A DNA stretch of 15,993 nt. Origin: Thermogutta sp. GTDB taxonomy: Bacteria > Planctomycetota > Planctomycetia > Pirellulales > Thermoguttaceae. Numbering within the stretch: position 1 is the stretch's first letter; each line of letters opens with the position of its first letter. The stretch lies in the NCBI GenBank assembly GCA_012798155.1, contig JAAZNR010000458.1:1-15993 (forward strand). Reading direction: 5' to 3'. The notes under the pieces were generated by a model, which worked only from the letters and a program-made list of their open reading frames with translations, was not told where the DNA came from and ran no database searches. The position numbers and the translations under genes were made by a program. Shown here in pieces: positions 1 through 7,100 of this stretch.

Positions 1-645
1 AAAAACGCGAAGAACGCAACACCTGCCTGAAGCGTCATTACCCCAATCGAGAATCCCGACCGAAACAACGTCACCGAAAGCAAGAAAGGCCGTTCCCGAC
101 GAACCCGTGCCCGAACCTTGACTCCGCGTGAGCAAGCCTGGGCGAGCGCCGTGCCAAGCGTCGAAGCTCGGAAGGAACAGCCTGACCATCGCCGGACGTG
201 ACGGAGTCGCAAGCGAAGCCGGAATCGGTTACGCGAAACGCGGCTCGAAAAAACGGTCGGGATTTTCCGTTTCTTGCCCGGCGGGATGCCGCCAAGGGAC
301 CGACGTTGGCACTACTGGCATTCCGCAAAGGTAACTGTTCACGGGAACTGGGTTCATGCTTGCGATCAAAGCGGCGACAAAGGGACTGCCGCCTTCGGGA
401 GTGAAGGGGCGGATACGTTTTTCGGCTGCCAGCGGCTCGGGGACGGCCACGTAGAGTGAAAAGATGGAAACGCAGAGAACGCGGAGAGCGCAGAGTTCGG
501 GCTACCAATTCTTCGTTCTCCTTCTTCCTTCTCCGCGTCCTCTGCGCCCTCTGCGTTTCAAAAGCAGCCTCTGCGCCTCCGCGTTGCAATGACAGACCGG
601 GCAAGCGCGTGAACAACTACCCGCAAAGAGTCGCCGACGAAAGGC
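1..645. other. Gene-poor stretch with no convincing coding region
   Basis: No reading frame here has a ribosome binding site with a recognisable protein. The longest open frame (minus strand, 71-616) translates to an Arg/Ser/Pro-rich sequence with no domain and overlaps the inverted repeat at 467-559, so I treat it as chance. The only structure I can support is that repeat. The stretch may be the decayed end of a neighbour beyond the window, but nothing in the translations points to a known family. Confidence 0.6.
467..590. repeat. Imperfect inverted repeat built of CGCAGAG/CTCTGCG words
   Basis: The left arm at 467-495 is near-complementary to the right arm at 531-559 (about 29 nt, few mismatches), with a pyrimidine-rich loop between. 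A further partial copy of the right arm (CTCTGCGCCTCCGCGTT) follows at 570-586. The arms are made of repeated words of the type CGCAGAG and GCGGAGAG. It lies about 55 bp beyond the hemG stop codon, so a transcript could fold here. There is no clear T-tract on the hemG side, so I call it a dispersed intergenic repeat rather than a terminator. Confidence 0.65.
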
Positions 646-2151
646 TCAGAAGGCGGGCGAAGGCGCGAAATCGTCCGGCCGGGCTTGGCCCGTCACCCAG
701 GCCGCCGCCAGTTGCCCGCTGTGAATGCAATGGGGCGTGCCGACGCCGAAGTAGCCGTTTCCGGCCAGCCCCAAACCGGCGTGCAGCGCCAATTCGCGGC
801 GAATCTCGCGCAGCAAATCGAGATGTCCCACGGCATATTGCGGCATGGCCGCCCGCCAACGAAAGAGCCATGTTTTGAGGGGCGGGCCGTGAATCGCGAG
901 GAGCCTTTCCACTTCCGGCAGGAGCGACGCCCGCAAGCGCGCATCGTCCATATCCACCAGGTCCGGCCGCCGTGCCCCGCCCGCGAAAATGCGAAGCAAC
1001 ACCATTCCCGGCGGGGCCGTATGGGGATATTTCCGGCTACTGAAGCTGATCGCCAGAACGGGGCTCTTTTCCACGGCCGGAACGACGCAGCCCGAGCCGT
1101 CGAGCGGATGGCCGACGTCCTCGCGACGATAAGCCGCCGCCAGAATCGCGCTCCCCGTGTAGTCGATTTGCGCGAGCTTTGCCGATAAATCGGGCAGGAA
1201 TCGCCGCGTCAAGTCCGCCGCGGCATGGGCCGGTACCGCCAGGACCACGCCGTCGAAAAGCATCTCGCCGCCGCCCGCGAAGGTCAATCGCCACTTTCCC
1301 TCCCAGGGAGCCGCCGACTCGACTCGCGTCGAGAGATGGAGCGTCCCCGGCGGAAGTCGCGCCACGATCGCATCGAGGAGTTGGCGGAAGCCGTGCCGCA
1401 AGGTGACGAACATGCCGTACCGAGCACCGCTCTCGCGAATCGTCTTGGCCGATCCCGCCGCGGCCCGCGCTGTCTTGCGGCGTTCGGCCGTTCGGGCCCG
1501 CATGGCTCGAATCAAACTCCCGTACCCCTTTTCCATCTCGCGAAACCGCGAGAGCGTGGCCAGCAGGCTGAGTTTTTCCGTATCCGCCCCATAGACCGCG
1601 CTCACGAGCGGCTCGACCAACCGCTGATAGACCTCGTTGCCCAATCGTCGCCGCGCGAAATCGGCCAGGCTTTCGTCGCCGTCGTCTCGGCGCGGGGGAA
1701 GAAAATACTCCGCGGCCGCCCGAATCTTGCCCGCCGGCGAAAGCAAGGGCGTCAAAGCCAGCGGCAACCAACGCGTGGGAGCCAGCATTTGGAACCCGTC
1801 CGGCAACGGACGCAACTTTCCACGATGGACCACGAAGGCACGCCGGGCGTCCGGATTGGGCGTTACAAGGGCACCGGCCAAACCGAGCTTGCGGCACAAC
1901 TCCACGCCCCAGGGCAGGGTCGTGATGAAATTGTCCGCGCTGCGTTCGACCTGAAAGCCGTCCTCGCTGACGGTTCCCAAGACCCCACCCGGCTCCGGTG
2001 CGGCATCGAAAACCTCGACGAGGCAAGGGCCGGCCGTCTCGTGCAGCTCCAGCGCGGCGCTCAGTCCGGAAATACCGCAACCCACCACGGCATAACGACG
2101 CGGCGGCGTTTCGGGCGGTGTTCGGTCGGGAGCGGCGTTCATTTCATCCAT
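646..2151 (-). CDS. hemG: Protoporphyrinogen oxidase, oxygen-dependent FAD type
   Basis: This 501-residue protein fits the FAD-dependent protoporphyrinogen IX oxidase family (the HemY/PgoX type, often labelled hemG in annotation), which makes protoporphyrin IX late in heme synthesis. The N-terminal dinucleotide-binding motif GCGISGL is at 24-30, followed by an acidic end of the second strand (VEVFDA, 45-50) and PGGVLGT (54-60). Further family features are ERSADNFI (69-76), VEPLVSAVYGAD (179-190), and a C-terminal FAD-closing segment GLAGNGYFGVGTPHCIHSG (461-479). Length is normal for the family (450-500). The first ATG has no clear Shine-Dalgarno sequence. The gene starts 30 bp after the stop of the upstream hydrolase, so co-transcription is likely. 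An ATG three codons in (2142) is an alternative start. No heme-synthesis neighbour is visible. Confidence 0.93.
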   Translation of the reverse strand: MDEMNAAPDRTPPETPPRRYAVVGCGISGLSAALELHETAGPCLVEVFDAAPEPGGVLGTVSEDGFQVERSADNFITTLPWGVELCRKLGLAGALVTPNPDARRAFVVHRGKLRPLPDGFQMLAPTRWLPLALTPLLSPAGKIRAAAEYFLPPRRDDGDESLADFARRRLGNEVYQRLVEPLVSAVYGADTEKLSLLATLSRFREMEKGYGSLIRAMRARTAERRKTARAAAGSAKTIRESGARYGMFVTLRHGFRQLLDAIVARLPPGTLHLSTRVESAAPWEGKWRLTFAGGGEMLFDGVVLAVPAHAAADLTRRFLPDLSAKLAQIDYTGSAILAAAYRREDVGHPLDGSGCVVPAVEKSPVLAISFSSRKYPHTAPPGMVLLRIFAGGARRPDLVDMDDARLRASLLPEVERLLAIHGPPLKTWLFRWRAAMPQYAVGHLDLLREIRRELALHAGLGLAGNGYFGVGTPHCIHSGQLAAAWVTGQARPDDFAPSPAF

Positions 2152-2181
2152 TACGAAGCCGAGCGGCGGACGGTTCCCGAC

Positions 2182-3414
2182 CTACGGTCCCTCCAGCCAG
2201 GAGGTGCTGACCATCGCCCCGCCGGCATCCGTGACCGAGAGGAACAAGGCGCGGACCGGCCCCGGGGGGATATCGGCCACGACCCGGCCGTTCTCGATCC
2301 GCGCAGGTTCGCTGAGCCAGTTGCGTTCCTGCCAGGGGCCGTCGTCCCGCGTGTAGTGCAGCCCCGCGGAGACCGGGGGCACGAGGCTGCGAACCTCGGC
2401 CACGGCACGGCCCGCCTCCAGCCGCAACTCTCCCAATTCGGGCAAAGGCTCGCCGCCGCGGAGCACGGAGTCCACGAACCGACCGATCTCCCGCGGCGCC
2501 CAGCCGTCCGGATGGCTGTGCTTCATCCTTACTTCGATGCGGATGACCTTTTTCCCCGGCACCAATTCGTAGGACTTGCGATAGCTGTCCAGGGGGTAGG
2601 CGAAATCGTTCGTTCCATTGAGGAAGAAGATGGGACACCGGACCCGCCCCAAGTATTGCGACGGATCGAAATATCGTACCCAACGCTCGCGCAGGTCGGG
2701 GTCCATGGCTTGGAATGTTTTCAGCCAGACGCTGTTTTCGTGCAGAAAGCCGCATCCGTAGACGGGCACGGCGGCCGCGAAGCGGTCATCGACCCCCGCC
2801 GCGATGCAGGTCAGGTAGCCGCCCCAACTGATCCCGGTCACCGCGATCCGCCGAGGATCGACGCCCTCTTGCGCGGCGAGAAGCGAGTGGGCGCGGACGA
2901 CGGCCGCAATCGCATGATAAGTCCACAGGCGCCCCAGGGAGGCGTCGTCGAACGGCGCGAACTTGTCAACATCCGACTGCCCCGGCCCGCCGTCCGGCAG
3001 GCGTTTGCCGTCCGGACCGCATCCCGCCAAGTCCATGGCGATGGCCGCGTATCCCCGCTCCACCCACAATTGAACCCATTCGCGAAAGGCGGTTCCGCCT
3101 CCCCCGTGAACGAGCACGATTCCGGGCAGCGGCCGCTCGCCGTCATCAGGGCAACCATACCAGGCAAAAACCCGAGTGGGTCGCCCGTGATAAGGCTCGC
3201 TCTGAAAGTAAACCTGGCGTATGCCGTCGACCGTCTCTCCCCACTCGTATGCCGGAACTTGGCGCAACTCCGTCAAGTTCCACGGACCGACGCGAACCGC
3301 TTCGGCGTCCGAGGCTTGAGCGATGAACGCGGCCCGCATCGTCAACAGTAGGGCCGCTGCCGCCATGTAACAAGCGATCATCGCACGTCTTGATCGTGTT
3401 GATCGTGCCGGCAT
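2182..3414 (-). CDS. Exported alpha/beta-hydrolase (acetylxylan esterase/dienelactone hydrolase-like)
   Basis: The 410-residue product is a serine hydrolase. An Arg-rich n-region (MPARSTRSRRA) and a hydrophobic stretch to about residue 31, ending in AQA, form a likely signal peptide. The alpha/beta-hydrolase core has an oxyanion-type HGGGG (103-107), the nucleophile elbow GISWGG with Ser at 196, a likely acid Asp in NGTNDF (270) and a His in KHSHPDGW (299 or 301). The C-terminal ~90 residues look like a small beta-rich extension. The order resembles acetylxylan esterase and S9-like hydrolases; the substrate, perhaps an acylated polysaccharide, is inferred. I chose the ATG at 3414 because it gives the best signal peptide. 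The frame stays open to 3624, but that extension is low-complexity and holds an 18-bp tandem duplication. MIACYM at 3381 is a second candidate start. hemG follows 30 bp downstream. Confidence 0.85.
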   Translation of the reverse strand: MPARSTRSRRAMIACYMAAAALLLTMRAAFIAQASDAEAVRVGPWNLTELRQVPAYEWGETVDGIRQVYFQSEPYHGRPTRVFAWYGCPDDGERPLPGIVLVHGGGGTAFREWVQLWVERGYAAIAMDLAGCGPDGKRLPDGGPGQSDVDKFAPFDDASLGRLWTYHAIAAVVRAHSLLAAQEGVDPRRIAVTGISWGGYLTCIAAGVDDRFAAAVPVYGCGFLHENSVWLKTFQAMDPDLRERWVRYFDPSQYLGRVRCPIFFLNGTNDFAYPLDSYRKSYELVPGKKVIRIEVRMKHSHPDGWAPREIGRFVDSVLRGGEPLPELGELRLEAGRAVAEVRSLVPPVSAGLHYTRDDGPWQERNWLSEPARIENGRVVADIPPGPVRALFLSVTDAGGAMVSTSWLEGP

Positions 3415-3415
3415 A

Positions 3416-3451
3416 CTTCCAATAACCACCTTTCTTCCAATAACCACCTTT
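3416..3451. repeat. Exact 18-bp tandem duplication at the hydrolase start
   Basis: Positions 3416-3433 (CTTCCAATAACCACCTTT) are repeated without change at 3434-3451. Read on the minus strand, each copy contains AAAGGTGG and GGAAG, both Shine-Dalgarno-like. The copy nearest the gene ends one base before the ATG at 3414. The duplication may therefore have doubled the initiation region of the hydrolase gene. Confidence 0.9.
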
Positions 3452-3632
3452 TTGTCTCCCTTGGCCTTAAAACCCCAAGCCGGCGAATCCGCCCGCGCTG
3501 CCCCGCGAGGCCGCACATCGAGGTGCGAGTGACCGGCCGCTTCGGACCGAGCGGTTCGGACCGGCCGCGCCGCGACAGCCGCCTTCGGTACGCCGGGCCG
3601 ACGGCGCGCAAGGCCGCGACGCAACCGCGATT

Positions 3633-3741
3633 TTAATGCGACAGCGCTAAGTTGCCTACTTCCGGCGACCAGTTGGGCTGCTATCGCTGCTACCAGCCCA
3701 ACTGATCGTGATTTTCTCCCGACTTAGCGCTGTCGTGTTAA
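3633..3741. repeat. Nested palindromic element with TTAA ends (MITE-like or bidirectional terminator)
   Basis: Outer arms at 3633-3652 and 3722-3741 are reverse complements over 20 bp with two mismatches; their inner 14 bp (CGACAGCGCTAAGT) match exactly. Inside lies a second perfect 10-bp stem, AGTTGGGCTG at 3671-3680 against 3694-3703. Both ends are TTAA. The element begins five bases past the stop codon of the minus-strand metallo-hydrolase gene. A minus-strand transcript would fold into a long hairpin followed by an A/T-rich run, so it could end that transcript. It has no coding capacity. Confidence 0.7.
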
Positions 3742-3746
3742 GAGAC

Positions 3747-4622
3747 TCACAACCAGAGGTGCAATCTGCCGTCCAGCATGTCGGGCAGCCGCTTGCGAAC
3801 GAGGCGCTCCACTTGTTCGGGATGATAGCGGATACTGAAGTGGGACGCCACGATCAAGGCGTTCCGAAATCGCTCGCGGCGCTCGATCAGGTCGTCGATG
3901 TGGACGTGCCCGAACTTATAGATCTTTTCCTTGCGATGCTTGGGCGCCACGAAGGTCAACTCCGTGATCAGGACCTCGGCCTCGTACAGCTCGGGGTTGG
4001 CGTCCAGGACGTCGATCCGGCTGTCGCCGAGGTAAGCCAGCCGCGGGATTCGCACCTCGCGCGAGACCGCAACGCCGCTGAGAGCCAATTCACGGATCTT
4101 GGCCTCGGGCAGGCCCGCCAACTCCTCCCGCAGCTTCTTCCGCCGCTCCCAAACCAGGTAGCCCAGCGAAGGGACGGTATGATACGTGGCGACGGCCTGA
4201 ACGACCAATTCTCGTGAGAGTGCGACCTCTTTGCCCGGCGTCATGCCTTCCAATCGGCAAGGCAGTCTGCCGCGATCCAGCCGGCTCACGGCGTGGAGCA
4301 GCCGCTGTACCCCCTCCACGATTTCCTCCGGCATGTAGAGGGCGGGCGGTTCCATTTTCATCATCCGCCGCCGTGCCACGTAGGCCGGCAACGCGGCGAT
4401 ATGATCGATGTGCCCGTGCGAAATGAACCAGTTGGGAGTTCCCATGAACCGCCACGGTTGGTTTCCCAAATCGAACCCCAAGCGGAACTCGGGAATCCTC
4501 CAATAGGTCTGGAAGGCCGCGCGCGAATAGCCCTCGATCGTAATCGCACGGTGTTTCAGCCGCCGGACCGGCAAGTCCTCCAAGGGCGGAACGGCGAGAT
4601 TCTCTTCGTGTTCAGTCAACAT
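3747..4622 (-). CDS. Metallo-beta-lactamase-fold hydrolase, RNase Z-like
   Basis: This 291-residue protein belongs to the metallo-beta-lactamase fold and looks most like the RNase Z (tRNA 3' processing) branch. Visible ligands are SHGHIDH (His69, His71, Asp73, His74), His148 in TYHTV, Asp200 in LGDSRID, and His261 in ASHFSIRYH, which resembles the RNase Z closing motif. GHVHIDD (238-244) and ITELTF (219-224) also fit that branch. Length is close to bacterial RNase Z (about 305), but I do not see a Gly/Pro-rich flexible arm, so tRNA processing is an inference and another phosphodiester substrate is possible. The start at 4622 has AGGAG three bases upstream. A perfect TATAAT lies about 110 bp upstream. 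It is transcribed alone or into the hydrolase and hemG genes, through the palindromic element. Confidence 0.85.
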   Translation of the reverse strand: MLTEHEENLAVPPLEDLPVRRLKHRAITIEGYSRAAFQTYWRIPEFRLGFDLGNQPWRFMGTPNWFISHGHIDHIAALPAYVARRRMMKMEPPALYMPEEIVEGVQRLLHAVSRLDRGRLPCRLEGMTPGKEVALSRELVVQAVATYHTVPSLGYLVWERRKKLREELAGLPEAKIRELALSGVAVSREVRIPRLAYLGDSRIDVLDANPELYEAEVLITELTFVAPKHRKEKIYKFGHVHIDDLIERRERFRNALIVASHFSIRYHPEQVERLVRKRLPDMLDGRLHLWL

Positions 4623-4733
4623 GGACTCCTGCTATGACGGGACTGTCGAACCGTGCCATCCGCGGGGGCTTGCAATGCCCGGCAACCGCCTCGGTAAAGG
4701 GGCCGCCTGAGGCGAGCATCCGTGAAACAGTCG

Positions 4734-4739
4734 ATTATA
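4734..4739 (-). promoter_or_regulatory. Candidate -10 box for the metallo-hydrolase gene
   Basis: On the minus strand this reads TATAAT, a perfect match to the housekeeping -10 consensus, in an otherwise GC-rich setting. No good -35 is found 15-18 bp upstream. The leader to the ATG at 4622 would be about 105 nt. Confidence 0.35.
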
Positions 4740-4830
4740 CGACCTCCGCCCTGTACTTGCGTAGACGCCGAAGAGGGCCGGTTTTCAAAAGCCGGCCATG
4801 CCGACGAGAGATTTCGGCCCGGCTTGTTCC

Positions 4831-4933
4831 GGAAAGGCTTCAGGCCTCACAAAAAAGGCTTCAGGCATCGAAAAAAGGCTTCGGGCCTCGCAAAAAGAAG
4901 GTTTCAGTCGTCGAAAAAAGGCTCTAGGCGCCA
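4831..4933. repeat. Degenerate 20-bp tandem array, about five copies
   Basis: Units start at 4831, 4851, 4871, 4891 and 4914. The clearest unit is AAAAAAGGCTTCGGGCCTCG; the fourth is 23 bp and the fifth diverged. The period is not a multiple of three, so the array is not coding. On the minus strand the clearest units form a 4-bp stem (AGGC/GCCT) followed by a run of about six T, a series of very small terminator-like hairpins. Confidence 0.8.
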
Positions 4934-5332
4934 AAACAAGGAATTGCGCGCAAAAAAAGCCCCCGGAAGAGGCGGCGTCCCAGGGGGGAAGGACTGTTCG
5001 CATTCCGGGAGCGATCGGAGGTCGTTGAGAACCGGAAACCCGCTTCGGCGGATTCCTTCCGCCGAAAGACTCACCGTGAGCGCACATTCCGCGGCAAAGT
5101 CCGGCCTCCATGCCGGTTTCCCGGCGAGAGCTCGCGGGACGACGACGCCCAAATGCAAGCCTCACCGCCGGGTGACTTCCGCCGCGGACGGGGATTCCTT
5201 CCCACGACCCGGTTGTTTTCATCATCCGCGTCGCTAAGATAGCGGTCACCCGGCCAAACGGTCAATAGCGTTTTTTGGGTCGCATCGAGGGCCGCCGCAA
5301 AAGGAGCCGCTCGCGTTATGGCGATCGACTGA

Positions 5333-5459
5333 CAATAGGTAGCCGTTGAGCGACAACCGGTAGCGTCCAACCGGCAGCACCCAATAGGTAGCATCCAATA
5401 GGTAGCGATTGACCGACAATAGGTAGCATCCAGCCGGCGCTGTTACCGCAACCGGCAGC
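5333..5459. repeat. Degenerate array with 7-bp register (14- and 21-bp spacing)
   Basis: The core CAATAGGTAGC or CAACCGGCAGC starts at 5333, 5354, 5368, 5382, 5396, 5417, a diverged copy at 5431, and 5449. Spacings are 21, 14, 14, 14, 21, 14 and 18 bp, so all but the last are multiples of seven. The best-conserved unit is CAATAGGTAGCATC. This resembles heptanucleotide short tandem repeats known from cyanobacterial genomes. It ends about 45 bp upstream of the candidate promoter of the next gene. Confidence 0.8.
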
Positions 5460-5505
5460 AGTTCAGACGTTACCTCGCAATCGGCCGGCGTGCCGGGGTG
5501 GTACC

Positions 5506-5533
5506 TTGTAAACACGGCGGGATGCGTTATAAA
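5506..5533 (+). promoter_or_regulatory. Candidate sigma70-type promoter of the dehydrogenase gene
   Basis: TTGTAA at 5506-5511 and TATAAA at 5528-5533 are separated by 16 bp. They match the -35 consensus at 4 of 6 positions and the -10 consensus at 5 of 6. The predicted leader to the ATG at 5593 is about 50 nt. Confidence 0.4.
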
Positions 5534-5592
5534 AGATCAACCAGAGGTCTTGTCGGACATTCCGGTTTATGAATCACGCGGAGGAATCAGCC

Positions 5593-6774
5593 ATGCCAAC
5601 CATCAATGTGGCCCTTATCGGCCAAGGCTTTATGGGACGCTCCCACTCCAATGCTTGGGGCCAGGTGGCCAAGTTCTTCAAGCCGCCCATCAAGCCCGTC
5701 ATGCACACGGTGTTCGGCCAACCGGAGGAGAATCCGCAGGCCTTTGCGGCCAATTGGGGCTGGCAGAACGCGGCGACCGATTGGGAGGCTGTGGTAAAGT
5801 CGCCCGAGATCGGCCTGGTGGACGTGGTGACGCCGAATTACATGCACGCCCCGGTCGCCAAGGCCGCCATTTTGGCGGGAAAGCACGTGGCTTGCGAGAA
5901 ACCGATCGCCGGGACGCTGAGCGATGCCCGCGAAATGGTCGAGGCCGCCAAGAAAGCCAACGTCAAGACGTTCGTGTGGTTCAACTACCGCCGCTGCCCG
6001 GCCGTGGCCCTTGCCCATCAGTTGGTCAAACAGGGCAAGGTGGGTGAGATCCGGCACGTTCGAGCCACGTATTTGCAGGACTGGGCCGACGAAAACGTCC
6101 CCCTGTTCTGGCGGTTCGACAAGACTTTGGCCGGGTCAGGCGCCCACGGCGACCTGAACGCGCACATCGTGGACATGACCCGTTTTGTCACCGGAATGGA
6201 GATCGTCGAGATTGCCGGGGCGATCGCCGAGACCTTCATCAAGAAGCGCAAATTGCCGACGGGAGTGTCGGCCGGCGGTATCGCGTCGGGACGGGTCGGC
6301 GCCGATCAGTGGGGCGACGTCACGGTCGATGACGCCGTGCTATTCTTGGCGAGGTTCTCCAACGGGGCCGTGGCCGGCTTCGAGGCCGCCCGGCAAGCCA
6401 CCGGCAATCAAAACCGCAATACCTTCGAGATCAACGGCACCAAAGGCTCCCTCAAGTTCGATTTCGAACGGATGAACGAGCTGTTGTTCTACGACGCCAC
6501 GTTGCCGCGGGCCGTGCAAGGCTGGACCAACATCATGGTCACGCACGGCGGCGATCACCCCTACGTCGCCAATTGGTGGCCGGATGCCCACCTCATCGGC
6601 TACGAGCACGGCTTCGTCAATCAGGCGTTCGATATTCTGAAGGTCCTGGCGGGCGAGGAACCGACGGTACCGCTGCCGGACTTCGAGGACGCCTACAACA
6701 CGCAGCGGGTATTGGAGGCGGCCTTGATTTCCGCCGCGGAACGCCGCCCCGTCAATCTGGACGACGTGAAGTAA
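5593..6774 (+). CDS. Gfo/Idh/MocA-family sugar dehydrogenase, cytoplasmic
   Basis: This 393-residue NAD(P)-dependent oxidoreductase has the family's two-domain plan. The Rossmann motif GQGFMG is at 10-15, the conserved VVTPNYMH at 78-85, the EKP motif (CEKPIAG, catalytic Lys103) at 101-107, and a C-terminal-domain motif GDLNAHIVDM (186-195) carrying the likely catalytic Asp/His pair. No signal peptide is present. Known relatives oxidise sugars, inositols or sugar acids; the substrate cannot be read from the sequence. The ATG at 5593 was chosen because GGAGG lies at 5580-5584, eight bases upstream; an in-frame ATG at 5569 lacks such a site. It stands alone, convergent with the YugP-like gene. 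Its TAA stop lies inside the first copy of an exact 24-bp tandem duplication. Confidence 0.92.
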   Translation: MPTINVALIGQGFMGRSHSNAWGQVAKFFKPPIKPVMHTVFGQPEENPQAFAANWGWQNAATDWEAVVKSPEIGLVDVVTPNYMHAPVAKAAILAGKHVACEKPIAGTLSDAREMVEAAKKANVKTFVWFNYRRCPAVALAHQLVKQGKVGEIRHVRATYLQDWADENVPLFWRFDKTLAGSGAHGDLNAHIVDMTRFVTGMEIVEIAGAIAETFIKKRKLPTGVSAGGIASGRVGADQWGDVTVDDAVLFLARFSNGAVAGFEAARQATGNQNRNTFEINGTKGSLKFDFERMNELLFYDATLPRAVQGWTNIMVTHGGDHPYVANWWPDAHLIGYEHGFVNQAFDILKVLAGEEPTVPLPDFEDAYNTQRVLEAALISAAERRPVNLDDVK

Positions 6775-6815
6775 AACGTCAAGGAAAACGGGAAGTAAAA
6801 CGTCAAGGAAAACGG
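6768..6815. repeat. Exact 24-bp tandem duplication across a stop codon
   Basis: Positions 6768-6791 are repeated without change at 6792-6815, beginning GAAGTAAAACGTC. The first copy contains the last codons and TAA stop (6772-6774) of the dehydrogenase gene; the second copy repeats them outside the gene. Confidence 0.95.
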
Positions 6816-7091
6816 CAGGAAAACCGGCGGCCCCACGGTCGCTGTGGGATTCGTAATCGGCGAAAGGAACCGCATCGTTGGTTCGGCGTGCCGGTAACCT
6901 CCGGTTATGACGCCGGGCAATGGGGAATCATCACCCTGCTTAGACTCGCCACCTGGTCCGACATCCGCAAGCAGGGTGTTGCCGCGAAGAGGAAGTCGCG
7001 AACTTCAGGGCGATTGGGAAGTGAGGAACACATTCCCGATCGCCCACCTTTTTGTCCCAACCTGAAATTACTCGTCTGCCCCAACCTGAAA
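6775..7091. other. Gap between convergent genes with two tandem duplications
   Basis: The gap holds the second copy of the 24-bp duplication at its left end and most of the 21-bp duplication at its right end. A weak hairpin (CCCAC at 6832-6836 against GTGGG at 6844-6848) has no T-tract. I see no gene and no strong terminator, although both flanking genes end here. Confidence 0.55.
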
Positions 7092-7100
7092 TTACTCGTC
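7056..7100. repeat. Exact 21-bp direct repeat, 24-bp period, across a stop codon
   Basis: Positions 7056-7076 recur without change at 7080-7100, separated by three bases. The second copy contains the TAA stop (7092-7094) and the last two codons of the YugP-like gene on the minus strand. The first copy duplicates that gene end outside the frame. Confidence 0.93.

Larger units (their letters stand above)
3415..3746. other. Intergenic gap between hydrolase and metallo-hydrolase genes
   Basis: This 332-bp gap lies between two minus-strand genes. It holds the 18-bp tandem duplication next to the hydrolase start and the 109-bp palindromic element next to the stop of the upstream gene. In the GC-rich part between them (about 3455-3630) I see no gene and no convincing promoter. 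Confidence 0.6.
4623..5592. other. 970-bp intergenic region with two degenerate tandem arrays
   Basis: This gap lies between divergent genes. It contains a -10-like box for the metallo-hydrolase gene (4734-4739), a 20-bp array (4831-4933), a 7-bp-based array (5333-5459) and a candidate promoter for the downstream dehydrogenase (5506-5533). The open frames here are Lys/Arg-rich or cysteine/tyrosine-rich readings of the arrays and have no recognisable domain, so I call no gene. Confidence 0.6.

Noticed and set aside
71..616. 181-codon minus-strand frame
   Set aside because: Low-complexity Arg/Ser-rich product, no ribosome site, and it crosses an inverted repeat.
1225..3351. 708-codon plus-strand frame opposite hemG and the hydrolase
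   Set aside because: It is antisense to two genes with clear family motifs; its own translation is Arg/Gln/His-rich with no domain.
4722..5249. Lys-rich (plus) and overlapping minus-strand frames
   Set aside because: They are readings through a 20-bp array whose period is not a multiple of three; no domain.
5569..5592. Eight-codon N-terminal extension of the cytoplasmic dehydrogenase
   Set aside because: GGAGG is correctly spaced for the ATG at 5593, and the Rossmann strand starts right after it.
6831..6848. Hairpin as terminator between convergent genes
   Set aside because: Only five base pairs and no T-tract on either strand.
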